DNA from: Argentina anserina
Lineage: Eukaryota > Streptophyta > Magnoliopsida > Rosales > Rosaceae
Assembly: GCF_933775445.1 (NCBI RefSeq)
Contig: NC_065876.1
Location: 20,522,001-20,586,000 of the forward strand
Length of the DNA stretch: 64,000 nt
Direction: 5' to 3'
Positions 54,496-64,000 of the stretch are shown in pieces (position 1 is the first letter of the stretch; every line of letters starts with the position of its first letter). Below the pieces are notes generated by a model. The model was not told where the DNA came from. It was given only the letters and a program-made list of their open reading frames with translations, and searched no databases. The position numbers and the translations under genes were made by a program.

Positions 54496-56595
54496 AGACC
54501 TAGTCCCAAACTCCCAATTAATTAGTTTTTAACTTTGTATTAGGAATTAGTTTTTCAGTTTGTTCTGAAAATTTGGATGTACTGGTTTTTACATGTATTT
54601 ATTAGAGACAAATTTCATATGAGCCAAGAGTTGGATCAAGCTTAGTTTTCTATTTAATTGAAGTATGCAATGTATTCATAAATTGTCGATGTATTTATAT
54701 TGGAATGAAACGGATAGTTATTCCACAAACAAAAAGAGGATCACAAGAGAGGAGAGAGAACTAACCTGAAAGAAGAAATGAAGCAAAAGTGGTGAGAGAG
54801 AGAGAGAGAAAGAGAGAGAGGAAACTGGGCTCGACATTGGAACATATATTCTTTCAGTCGAAAGTCCATAATATACTGAAATAGCTACCTAATTTTATCG
54901 TGTACTAATTAAATCCCAGTGAGAATCCAAGTTAGGAATACCCTTTAATACCAACGAACTGACCACATTCATAAACACACATCGGAGGTTAGGTTGAAGT
55001 TTCTGTAGCAGCAGAAGCAAGAATTGAAGAGCTTACAGCCATTTTTGTGCTTGTAATCTCAGATCTAATTCCTCAACAATCTAAAATCAGGTTCTCCCCC
55101 ACTCTATCTTGTAAACAGGATTAAGAGTTTAATTACACTCCAAAATATGTAGACACTTTTTTTTAAAAACAAACAGTACCAATCTAGTAATTAAACAGGT
55201 TAGCTATGAAACTTAATCAAGCTTCTTTTATTTTAAATCCAGTAAACAACTCAAAGCAAACTGGAAACCTCATAACTTGTATCATCCCATAACAGAAGAG
55301 CTGCAACTTAAACAAAATGAGGGTCAACATTCAACAACAAAGATAATGACATCTTTGAAGAAAACAAGATTGAACCATCAATTTCTGTAGATAGGCCTTT
55401 TGTTTTTGTTACATATCTACGTCATGCATGGCTTGAACATTCAATATGGTAAATCTGTTTATACAGATATTCTGTGATTTTAGCTTTCTTTTTATTTGTG
55501 TCCTTCAGCCAGTTTCATTTGGTCTGTAATTTTAATAAAACATGATACCACTATATGCTCAAGTTTGCTAATGGGAAGTTGTACGTAAAGTATAGGAACA
55601 ACGTTCATTTCCTACCAATTCACTATACAGTCAGATTTTTTTCTCCACTTTTGACAGTTTACACAATCAACATGATTCAGTTGACAAATTAAGCAATGTA
55701 AACCCAGCTTCACAAATAACCAACACTCTTGCCTGAAAAAGTATTAATTCTCTTACGATTTGATTATAACATGTAGAACTATTAAGGTGTAAAGAAACAA
55801 TCATTACCAATTGAACAATTGTGTGTAGTTTGCATTACAAGTAATCATTGTGTCAGTATTTCGTCTCGATAGATAATATAAGTAGCAAAACTCAGATCAG
55901 CTCCTTTTGGATAAATGCTTCAAGTGCCAAAACTGAACACTTGAAACTGCAATGCAGACATCCAATGACATTATGCTAAACCACACCACCCTGGTGTGTA
56001 TCTGAGTATATACAAAACCAAGGATATATACTATTACAATCTAAAAAATAGAAAAGAGTGCAGAGTGCATAGACGAGAATGTGCCATGACTTCGCTTGTG
56101 TTCCTCGTCGCTGCTCCAAGAGCAGAGGAGTTCGTGACGATAAGAAATTTTCACTCCAAGTAGTGTGAAAGTTCAAAGATCACACCTTACTCCATGACCA
56201 ACATATACAAAATTATCACAATGATGTTCACACTCAGAAATCTGGCTCAATAATATCAGCACTTTCTTAACTATTTTCAATTAAAAATAGCTAGGATGAA
56301 CGTCTGAAAAAAGGAACGCAATGCCACATCCATTTAGAGTCAATTTGGCAACACATTTATCTGCACTATCTTCCTCAACAAACCAATAGCATCAGCAATA
56401 ATTCCTTTCATCATATAACCCTTTTTGAGAGAAGAATAACTGAATAAGTAATGAAGTAAATGAAATTAATCAAGACCACCAAAAGAGCCCAGAAAACAAC
56501 AATCAACACCTGTTGGTTTAGACTACCAAACTAGAAAAACATAAGAAAATAATCGATATATACTCGGTAAAAACAGCCCCTCAAATAGATATCAA
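54496..56595. other. Intergenic, no gene recognised
   Basis: Includes a GA-run (54793-54822) and AT-rich spacer. The frame at 55976-56176 is not convincing as coding. Confidence 0.45.
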
Positions 56596-58510
56596 TTAAG
56601 CTTCATCAATAACTGTTTGTGCTTGAGCATTCTGGCTGAAAGAGGTAGATATATGCATTACCACTTTGTAGGACTGGCCCATATAATCAATCCCGTTCAC
56701 CCAGTGGCTTGAAACCAACGACAACCATTTCAGTGTGAGAATAGAACTGATGCCCACATCAGTACCTGTAATCCGGAGCAACTTCAGCGCCCATAGATAA
56801 AAAGTGTTCAGATTAGGTACAAACTGCGTGTAAAATTGAAATTCTACAATCTCATAAGCAAATCAAACCAGCACCAGAATGTCTTTCAGTCAATGTAAAC
56901 ACAGGGAATGTTAAAGAAGTGAGAGCCACAAACCTGGAATGCTTACAAATCTTTTAGAACGAAACAAACGTCTTTTCCACCTTGCTTCTGCCAAAATCAT
57001 CAGTGCAGAGTACATCAGACGAATGTAAACATGACTACTGAAACCATCATATATAAATTAGATCTATAAAAGGTAGGATAAATGAACAAGATGACCATCA
57101 AAGATAAGCTTGAAGGCCATATTACACTGGAATCAGAGCACTGCCCCAGTAAATAAAGTTAAAGCTAGAAGGGGACTTGTGAGAAAGGTGTCCAAATTGA
57201 AGTTAAACATTTAGATGTACCCAGAGCAACTACAACGACTCCTTAATCCTTATTAACTGAACAGTATCACTAGCTCCCAAGAGAATCAACAATGATGTAC
57301 AAAGTAGATAGCAAATGCTCAATGAAGAGTTTTATCACAACCATTGACACTGATTGCTTAAAATTGCCCATGAGAATAGATTATCTTCAAAGTGCCTTAT
57401 TAGACATGTAATAAAAACACTGGCATCTGAAGCTTATAGAGGAGACAGTGGTAACGGGTACAGTTTCCTTGGTTAATGCCTTCAAATCAGGTTGTTTAGC
57501 TACCTTTGTCTCTGAGGCCCCTTCTGCAGAAAATGAGTGCATTAGAGAGTGAGAGATAGTAAAGTAGTTAAATATCAAGACACCTAAGAGAGAAAATGCC
57601 TCTGACCTTAGACTTCTCAGCACTTCTCTTTGCTTTCTTCAGAGCTCCTGCTTTCAGGGCCCTCTCCTGTTCTTCCTGAAATCGAACAGCTGATTATACT
57701 TGGCTTTTGAACATGACCAATACGATGACCCATGGAGTTATATCTAAACAAGGAATAATTCAGATCAAGAAATGATCAAAGAACATAAATGTCTGTGGAA
57801 TTGTTTTTCTCATTAGCTAGCATATTGAATGAAAGCATTATCATCACGAATTTATTCCAGAGAATTCCATCACGTGGTATGTGCATTAAACAATATAGAT
57901 CAGCTCCTTCTGTCAATTCTGTGGTTATGATCAGCTAACAGATAAACTGTTCAAGTCCAACTCATTTACAACCTTAAAATGTAATATTGGGGAACCTAAT
58001 TAAATTCCCTTTTTCCGATTGATTATCAAAGTTGTAATGCAGGGATAGTCATACAGGTTATGGAATTGACCCGGTTCTTTCTTATAGTAATAGTAACAAC
58101 TACAGGCATGATGGATTGTATAAGGGTCTTATATATTGCTGAAAAAATCATGGTTTATTCAATTTAATTGCAGAAGAAATAGAAGAATCAAAAGAGAGCA
58201 AACTCAGATCACTCTAAGACTATAATGTGTATATTCTTTGTTAAAAAAATGTAACACTACAACTATTGCTTTATATATTCCTATAAAACTCAAATACCGA
58301 TTCAATATAACCTATATTCTTAACAATTATTACTATGTGAGGCTAGCAAAGAACAACGTTAGGCTATCTTTGAGTAATACATACATTAATCATGTCTCCT
58401 CTGCCATTCCTTGCTCATATCAGATGCTTCATTCACTTCGTCATGATAACCATACCATGAAGATCCATCTTCAGCCGACAACTGAACCATACCATGATCT
58501 GAGACCATTG
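56596..58510 (-). other. Possible minus-strand multi-exon gene, unrecognised
   Basis: Exon-like minus-strand segments with plausible splice sites are 58508-58386 (MVSDHGMVQLSAEDGSSWYG, then NEASDMSKEWQRRHD and stop), 57675-57607 (EEQERALKAGALKKAKRSAE KSK between acceptor and donor), 57523-57390 (either KGPQRQR-stop in phase, or EGASETKVAKQPDLKALTKE in another frame) and 56765-56596 (GTDVGISSILTLKWLSLVSS, ending VIDEA). No family is recognised and the frames do not all join, so exon assignment is open. It could be a real gene ending KKGPQRQR, or a decayed one. Confidence 0.35.
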
Positions 58511-59160
58511 CTGAACACATAACATAAGGAAAACATCAGAAAAACTACAATAATCACCTGATGGAAATTTGATAGCTGAAATGGATGCAAAGAACAATAA
58601 TCAGAGGCAAATGCAGAAGAGCACCAATTTTCACTTGCATACTAGACATGTCAGTATTTAAAGCATAATTTGACATTAGGTAGCATTTTATAAGCTGTCT
58701 AGAAACAGACATGATGCCCTCTCCAGAGACCACATATGGATGATATGAATGAAACCACAATCACAAACTGAACTGTCACCTAAACTCCATTCCTGATGCA
58801 AGAGTTATAAAGCAATTTCTGTATGTCATGTCATGCTCTGGAACAAAGTAGTATGTTCTGAATCCATGCATATTCAACGCATTTCGAAAACCAGAACCCA
58901 AATCCTTTGGAATGATAACACAGAGTGTCTAGTATGATCATCTAAAATATACAAAGCAGTTGCAGAATAAAAATGGAGATTGGAGATTAGCTTACTTCCA
59001 ATCCAAACCGGATAGCCGAGTTGGATCAAAATGGAGAGGAGCTCTCTGAGACGGATTACTTTGAAAATAACCTACCCACCCAGTCACCCACCCCAAAAGT
59101 GACCATGACTGCAACTTAAAAACCAAACGCAGGTGAATTTAGGGGAGACGCGTCCCTTTA
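58511..59160. other. Intergenic or 5' end of the uncertain minus-strand gene
   Basis: A donor-like GGAA/GTAAGC on the minus strand at about 58990 may close a 5'-UTR exon (59000-59110). No start codon exon is assigned. Confidence 0.35.
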
Positions 59161-59245
59161 TACTCTACGCGGATACAAATACATGACGTCATTTCTACGC
59201 TGACACCGCCAACGGTCATTTCCCAAATTTGAAATCTTATAAATT
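59161..59245. promoter_or_regulatory. Bidirectional-looking promoter with CRE and MSA-like motifs
   Basis: TGACGTCA (59184-59191) is a palindromic bZIP site. GCCAACGGTCA (59208-59218) fits the M-phase activator consensus YCYAACGGYYA at 10 of 11 positions. A TATA-like TTATAAAT follows at about 59238. Rightward a CT-rich leader starts near 59270; leftward sits the possible 5' end of the minus-strand gene. Confidence 0.45.
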
Positions 59246-59774
59246 AATCACAGATCGATTCATTTCTCTCACTTCGCTCTCAGTTCTCTCTATTCTCTCT
59301 CTGCTCTCATTCGCTGTTTAACCCAGAAATTCAGAAACAATCTCCAAATTCTCTCTCTGCTCTCATTCTCTCTTTCTCTGTTACCTTGCGATTTCAGATG
59401 CCATTCATCGATCAATCGGGAGGATCAAATTGCCGGACAAGCCGCTGATTTGGAGTTTCATCAATTTCATATTTTGATCTTAATTTCTTTCTTTCTTTTC
59501 ATTTGTAATTGCTCTTTGATTGATATACTCATATCTGTTTGTTGTTGTTTGGATTTGGAGTTTCAATAATATATATATATATATATTACATTCAAGGCTT
59601 TTCATTGATTTATAGATTGTGATCTTTGTGTTTCTCCATCTGGTGATTCAATAACATTACTCTATTCAACTTCTGTTGACAACTATTCACCAAACAAAGA
59701 TCACAGCATATAAAAAAACAAAAAGAAAGAAGAAAAACAGAAAGCCTTACAAGGAAGAATCTTGCTTTGCATTC

Positions 59775-60788
59775 ATGGAGGGTTGTATGATTCTCCCTGG
59801 CCAGAGATTCGACCCCATGGAGGAGGAGTTGCTGCTGTGCTACCTTAAGCCCAAGGTCAACGGGCAGGAGGTGCCCGGCAATGACTCCCTTATTTGTGAC
59901 TTTGATCTTTATGGGGATAAAGAACCATGGCAGATTTGGGAAATGTTCCAATCCAAACACACTTATGATCTCCGGAAAAGAAGAGACATGTACTTCTTCA
60001 CCCAAAAGAAGAAGATGAGGGCCACTGCCTCACGTTCATGTCGCAAAGTTTGGGCTGGTTCTTGGAAAGGCCAAATAAGAGCCCAGCACATTTATCTTCT
60101 GGATCAAAACCTGTCCCCAACATCCACCCTCCTTGGTTTCAAGAAAACCTATACCTACACCTACCCCAAGAACTCCTCTGTCCGTCATGGTAGCTGGACC
60201 ATGTATGAGTACGAACTTGACAAGTCCCAACTCTTGCCCAACAAACAAGCAGACTATGTCCTTTGTCTACTTAGGAACCATGATGGACTCAAGAGGAAGA
60301 GGATTCAAGTAGAAGAGGTGGTTGAGGAGGCCTGTGCTGAGCAAGATGATGGAGGTAGCCATTTGAGCGATCCTGCACTGGCGGTCGACGACAAGAGGCG
60401 ATGCCTTAAACCTTCCTCCCATGATAATGTGGCTGCCGCTGCAGCACCATCGTTTGAGTGGACTGATGTTCAGCATTGGTATGAACAACCACCATTGAGC
60501 ACCTCAACAGCGGAGCCATGTGTTGCTAATGTGCAACTCGTAGTTGAATCTCAAGTTAGCAAAGAAAATTTGGACCAGCAATGCAATGATATAGAGACCA
60601 ATGCACTTACCCAAATGGGAGAAGGAAATGGGGTCATGACACCACTCATAGAAGCATCTGGACCGAAATTGACTAATGCCACAGACTGGATTGAATCTTT
60701 CATGGACATACCGTTACCGAATGATGAGATGCTCAGTAGCATGGAAGTGGGTGATTGGACTATTGATGATCTCTTAGAATATGTTTAG
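59775..60788 (+). CDS. Divergent NAC-domain transcription factor, single exon
   Basis: 337 residues. The start is MEGCMILPGQRFDP; an upstream in-frame ATG at 59676 would add a Lys-rich stretch not typical of NAC proteins. NAC subdomains are A (LPGQRFDPMEEELLLCYLKP), B (ICDFDLYGDKEPWQIWE), C (MYFFTQKKKMRATASRSCRK, VWAGSWKGQ) and D/E (TLLGFKKTYTYTYPKN, SWTMYEYEL). They deviate from the usual LPPGFRFHPTDEEL opening. A Lys-Arg stretch (GLKRKRIQ) could be a nuclear signal. The acidic C-terminus (DWIESFMDIPLPNDEMLSSM, DWTIDDLLEYV) resembles an activation domain. Most NAC genes have two introns; this one has none, which suggests retroposition or intron loss. A C-terminal relative lies at 1755-2054. 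Confidence 0.9.
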   Translation: MEGCMILPGQRFDPMEEELLLCYLKPKVNGQEVPGNDSLICDFDLYGDKEPWQIWEMFQSKHTYDLRKRRDMYFFTQKKKMRATASRSCRKVWAGSWKGQIRAQHIYLLDQNLSPTSTLLGFKKTYTYTYPKNSSVRHGSWTMYEYELDKSQLLPNKQADYVLCLLRNHDGLKRKRIQVEEVVEEACAEQDDGGSHLSDPALAVDDKRRCLKPSSHDNVAAAAAPSFEWTDVQHWYEQPPLSTSTAEPCVANVQLVVESQVSKENLDQQCNDIETNALTQMGEGNGVMTPLIEASGPKLTNATDWIESFMDIPLPNDEMLSSMEVGDWTIDDLLEYV

Positions 60789-60982
60789 TGACTAGTAATG
60801 TTAACCATTTAGTTGGTACTCTTTGTAAGTGGTAGTTATACTAGCTTGATTAGTGATTCAGTAGCTAGTTAGAAGTTTTATAAATGTATATGATACTAAG
60901 TAATGAAATTAGTTTCTGTCTTCAGTCAACGAATTTAAATTTGAATTAATTTTGATGCTATCTGTTTGGGTTTTGCAATCAG
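60789..60982 (+). other. 3' UTR of the NAC gene
   Basis: The first 60 bp after the stop resemble the flank of the 1755 relic, supporting a shared 3' UTR. Confidence 0.55.
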
Positions 60983-61162
60983 GTTGGATGGTTCCTGAAT
61001 TGAAAGCCGCAATCGAATCCGACGAGGATTGCCACGATTTAAGGGGCTCGACTAAGGTATGGACGCCATCTCCCTAATGTTCTCTCTATCTGATGTTCAG
61101 TTTTTGTGAAATTTTAGTTACTAAATTGGTGGTGTTGTTTGCAGGACGCAGGACTGCTTTAG
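60983..61162 (+). other. Two coding-like exons downstream of the NAC gene
   Basis: 60983-61056 and 61145-61162, joined by a GT-AG intron, read (G)WMVPELKAAIESDEDCHDL, RGSTK, DAGLL and stop in one frame. The acceptor before 60983 is good. The upstream partner may be the CT-rich exon at about 59270-59450, in which case the NAC gene sits in an intron of another transcript. The family is not recognised. Confidence 0.35.
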
Positions 61163-62311
61163 TTGCTTTGTGTTCAAGTAGTTCTAGTATGTAAAAACGG
61201 ACGACTTACATATATGTAAATGACAGTCTATTTCAGTCATTTTCCTTGTTAATTAATGGTATCAGGCTTGTGGGAGATTTGTTGTGTTTGTACTATTTTG
61301 TTTTGGTGCGATTCTGATTGTTTGAAAAAAAAAATAGTGCTGTTTAACTTTGCGTTAATGATACTGATCCTTATAAGTATTGTAGTGTTAATGACCATTA
61401 AGGGTTAGATTTCTTGATTAGATCTTTTACACTCTTAAGTCTTAACACCGTTTCTCAATTATACTGACCCTCGGAACACTACTTGTTAGTAAGTACTCAT
61501 ATATTTGCATTTATCGTAATGCTACTGAGTCTCAGAAATGTATAATGCCACTGAACCTCAGAAATGTATAATGCCACTGATTCTCAGAATCCCAAAAATG
61601 TGTAATGTCACTGAACCTCAGTAATGTGGTACGAAAATGAAAGGGTATGTAATTTAATTGTTAACAGATTCTGTCAATCAAAATGGATGAAACTTGCTGG
61701 TGGTAATTTTGAAAAGAAAGCTTGCTATTGGTAATTATGAGCTCAAAATTGTATCTATTGGCAATTTTGTATTTTATTAATGGTATGATTAGCTCGTTAC
61801 TCCTATTGAGGTATTCATTAGAATCAGAGGCCGATTTCTCTTCGAATTGGAGCTACTATCAAAGGTCTAATCTAAACCACAAGAAAGAGACCACTACCAT
61901 GAAAATTTATAAGAAACCACCTAGTGCAAACAAAATAGGAGACCGAGTAAGAACCTTCTTTAAACCACCCATCCATCCATGTCGTTTATAAACGCCCAAG
62001 CATATAAGAGTCGTTGCAAGTCCCAAAAGAGTATAACAGAAGCATAAAGACTGAATTGTTTGAGTACATAATTTCATTGGAGTAGGTCCATGTTGGGGCT
62101 TCAGCTGATTTATTTTTCAAATTTGGAATGAATAAAACTTAATAGAGCATTGAGATAGTATTACAAAAGGCATGCCCCGGTTGCGGTATAATATGTAATA
62201 ATACTCTTAACATGACTAAGGACTCATTAGTTGGAAAAACAAATACAAACACAACGTTATGGACTACAAAAAGAAACTATGGACGATATGGTTCTTTTAG
62301 AATACCAACAG
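61163..62311. other. Intergenic, between the NAC region and NUG2
   Basis: No gene recognised; contains the short tandem repeat at 61518-61626 and the presumed 3' UTR of NUG2 near 62312. Confidence 0.5.
61518..61626. repeat. Imperfect 26-bp tandem repeat
   Basis: About four copies of AATGCCACTGAACCTCAGAA plus ATGTAT, with substitutions and one small insertion. Confidence 0.8.
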
Positions 62312-64000
62312 TTACTGAGAGGTCTCATCTTCTGCATCAGACGACTGCTCGGACTCCACATCCTCGGACCTCTCAGATGTCCCGCTATCTGAATCCGCGG
62401 ACTTCTCAGATGTCTTGGCATCAACATCATGTTCACCAAGGTCCTCCATCTTGGATCCCTTTAACTCATTCTCATTATAAAGATCCCTTTGCACTGGGAC
62501 ACTCATTTTCTGCTGGGACGAAATAACATTTGCGATGGCTCTAAATGCTGATGCTTGATTATTGTCTATTAGTGTATCGTTCTCTACTTCATTAGCAGCA
62601 GGCTCCTCTGATGGTAATTCTCTTTGTGGAGGCGGCACAAAAAATGGTATCTTACCCCTCTGCCAATCATGGAGGATCATTTTTGCCGCTGTCATCAGGT
62701 CAGGTTCACCACCCTAAGATATGTACATATAAAAATATTAGGAAAATCATGTAGACAATGGAAATAACAAGAATTGAGGACAAAGCCAATAAAGAAAAAA
62801 GAAATCACTCAAGCATTTGACTGATTGAGTTTAGAAAGTCTTGCATCAGTATGAAGTAAAAAATAATATAACTATATGAATAGCAATAGCCATCGTAAAG
62901 TCGTTAGTGACCTTCAAAAGCTTTCCGGATGATTTGCATAGCTGAACTAGAAAGTCATTATCATCCTCCCTGAAAATAAATAAATAAAGACTCCAGGTTA
63001 TGACAAGTTAATACATAAATAAAGACTCCAGGAAGGGAAAATAAAGACAATACTGCTCATCAGGTACATTTCAGTTGCCAGACATAGAATTTAGTTATTT
63101 TTCCCAAATTTAAAGCCAAGTTTTAGGTTGTTAACAAAAAAACAAAAATTTATACTCTGAATTACTGTGACCGTTAACTCAATTGAAGAGAGTGAGAAAC
63201 CAGTGTAGACAAATAAACATTCTTTTTAACACCACAATACAATACAAACATCAAATTCATCAGACAAAAAATCAGACAGAAAAAGCATCATACCAGTCCC
63301 TTATCTTATATGCTCTTTGCAAGTGTTCTTTCTTCACTCGTTTCAAAACTTCTCCTATGTGTTCTGATGCATCCTGCAAGTTTGTGACACGGACCTGGAA
63401 AAGAATTTGCATTTATAAAGCAAGCTGAAGTATATCACGTTCAAAGGTTCATGCTCCAAATGCAACACACCCATAACCTCACAATGCTTGGATGTAGAAG
63501 TAGAAGAATATATTGATGTCATATATACACATCTATATACTAGATCATTTGATGTCGGACTTCAGGCAGGAAAAAAAAAAAGTTGAGATATCTACAGCAC
63601 CATAAAATTTCATTGAACAAGAACACTACACTACTTCAGGGACTGCAGGTATAGCTATAAGATGAAACTGTACAAGTATTACTTCAACTTCTTCAATTAG
63701 CATCTCAAAGACGATAAACTTAGAACGAACCATTTGCAACAAGGCATCATCCTAGATTCAACTAGGACACTCACCCTAACAGTAGATGTTTGATTGTTCT
63801 GTACTATCATTCTGCCAAGCAATTACAATATCACAATATAAAATTTCCAAAATGAAAAAGCAGCGCAAAGACATACCACGCCCTTCAGTACAATATCTGT
63901 TTCAGAGTCGTTAGTTTGATAGACAACTCCAGGGCAGTCAATCAAGAAGATCCTCTTTGTGAGAGTAATATATTGCCACACTTTAGTTTCCCCTGGAATA
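62312..64000 (-). CDS. NUG2: Nuclear/nucleolar GTPase 2 (NOG2/NUG2), 3' half
   Basis: Four exons on the minus strand, all in phase: 63877 to beyond 64000, 63394-63294, 62969-62912 and 62713-62312. The first reads [20 protein letters not shown] then [24 protein letters not shown] is the G3 motif of the circularly permuted YlqF/NOG2 GTPases, which act in 60S ribosomal subunit maturation in the nucleolus. It goes on with [53 protein letters not shown] and [29 protein letters not shown]. The C-terminal tail is acidic and Ser-rich ([18 protein letters not shown]). G4 and G1 lie beyond the window. Intact as far as it is seen. Confidence 0.95.

Noticed and set aside
59676..59774. Upstream in-frame ATG as the NAC start
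   Set aside because: The added residues (YKKTKRKKKNRKPYKEE) do not fit NAC N-termini; the ATG at 59775 places the NAC domain at once.

Overview
The window is eukaryotic nuclear DNA from a flowering plant. It is AT-rich, its genes have GT-AG introns, and it carries plant-specific families (NAC, CC-NB-LRR, DUF7036-like, p24-delta, NUG2) and plant-type LTR retrotransposons, MULE and hAT MITEs and a PIF/Harbinger relic. The gene set fits a eudicot. Species cannot be fixed from sequence reading alone.

Left edge (1-3.7 kb): the last three exons of a p24-delta cargo receptor, a decayed C-terminal NAC fragment on the minus strand that is a relative of the intact NAC gene at 59.8 kb, and a hAT-type MITE with a perfect 8-bp target duplication.

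3.7-20.9 kb: a decayed CC-NB-LRR (RGA-type) disease-resistance cluster. A 14.36-kb insertion (4359-18713, 5-bp duplication GGAGG) splits the first copy inside its P-loop codons. The insertion is a non-autonomous, gag-only Ty3/gypsy-type LTR element. A 7.1-kb Ty1/copia element (6248-13344, duplication TCAAG) sits inside it and carries a five-copy 179-bp tandem array. A second, internally deleted CC-NB-LRR relic follows.

20.9-37 kb: an IST1-like exon relic, one well-formed F-box/LRR gene (26095-27595, minus), a 1.2-kb MULE-like element, a solo LTR with 5-bp duplication ATTAG, a CACTA-like end with captured gene-like pieces, and an LTR fragment.

37-43 kb: a second nest. A PIF/Harbinger transposase pseudogene is split by a solo LTR (duplication ATATG), which in turn holds a 1.09-kb long-TIR MULE (duplication TTATTAATA) and a 5'-truncated copy of the same gag-only element seen at 4-18 kb. 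The copies serve as natural empty sites for one another, so several insertions can be verified inside this one window.

43-64 kb: the gene-rich side. It holds a five-exon DUF7036-like membrane protein, a 1.08-kb foldback MULE with perfect 9-bp duplications, tandem palindromic MITEs in TA repeats, a rhomboid-like pseudogene, a PMEI pseudogene joined directly to an intronless sucrose-transporter pseudogene, an uncertain minus-strand gene, a bidirectional-looking promoter region, an intronless divergent NAC gene and the 3' half of the nucleolar GTPase NUG2/NOG2. The genes do not form an operon or pathway. The biology of the window lies mostly in layered transposon insertion and gene decay between a few intact genes.
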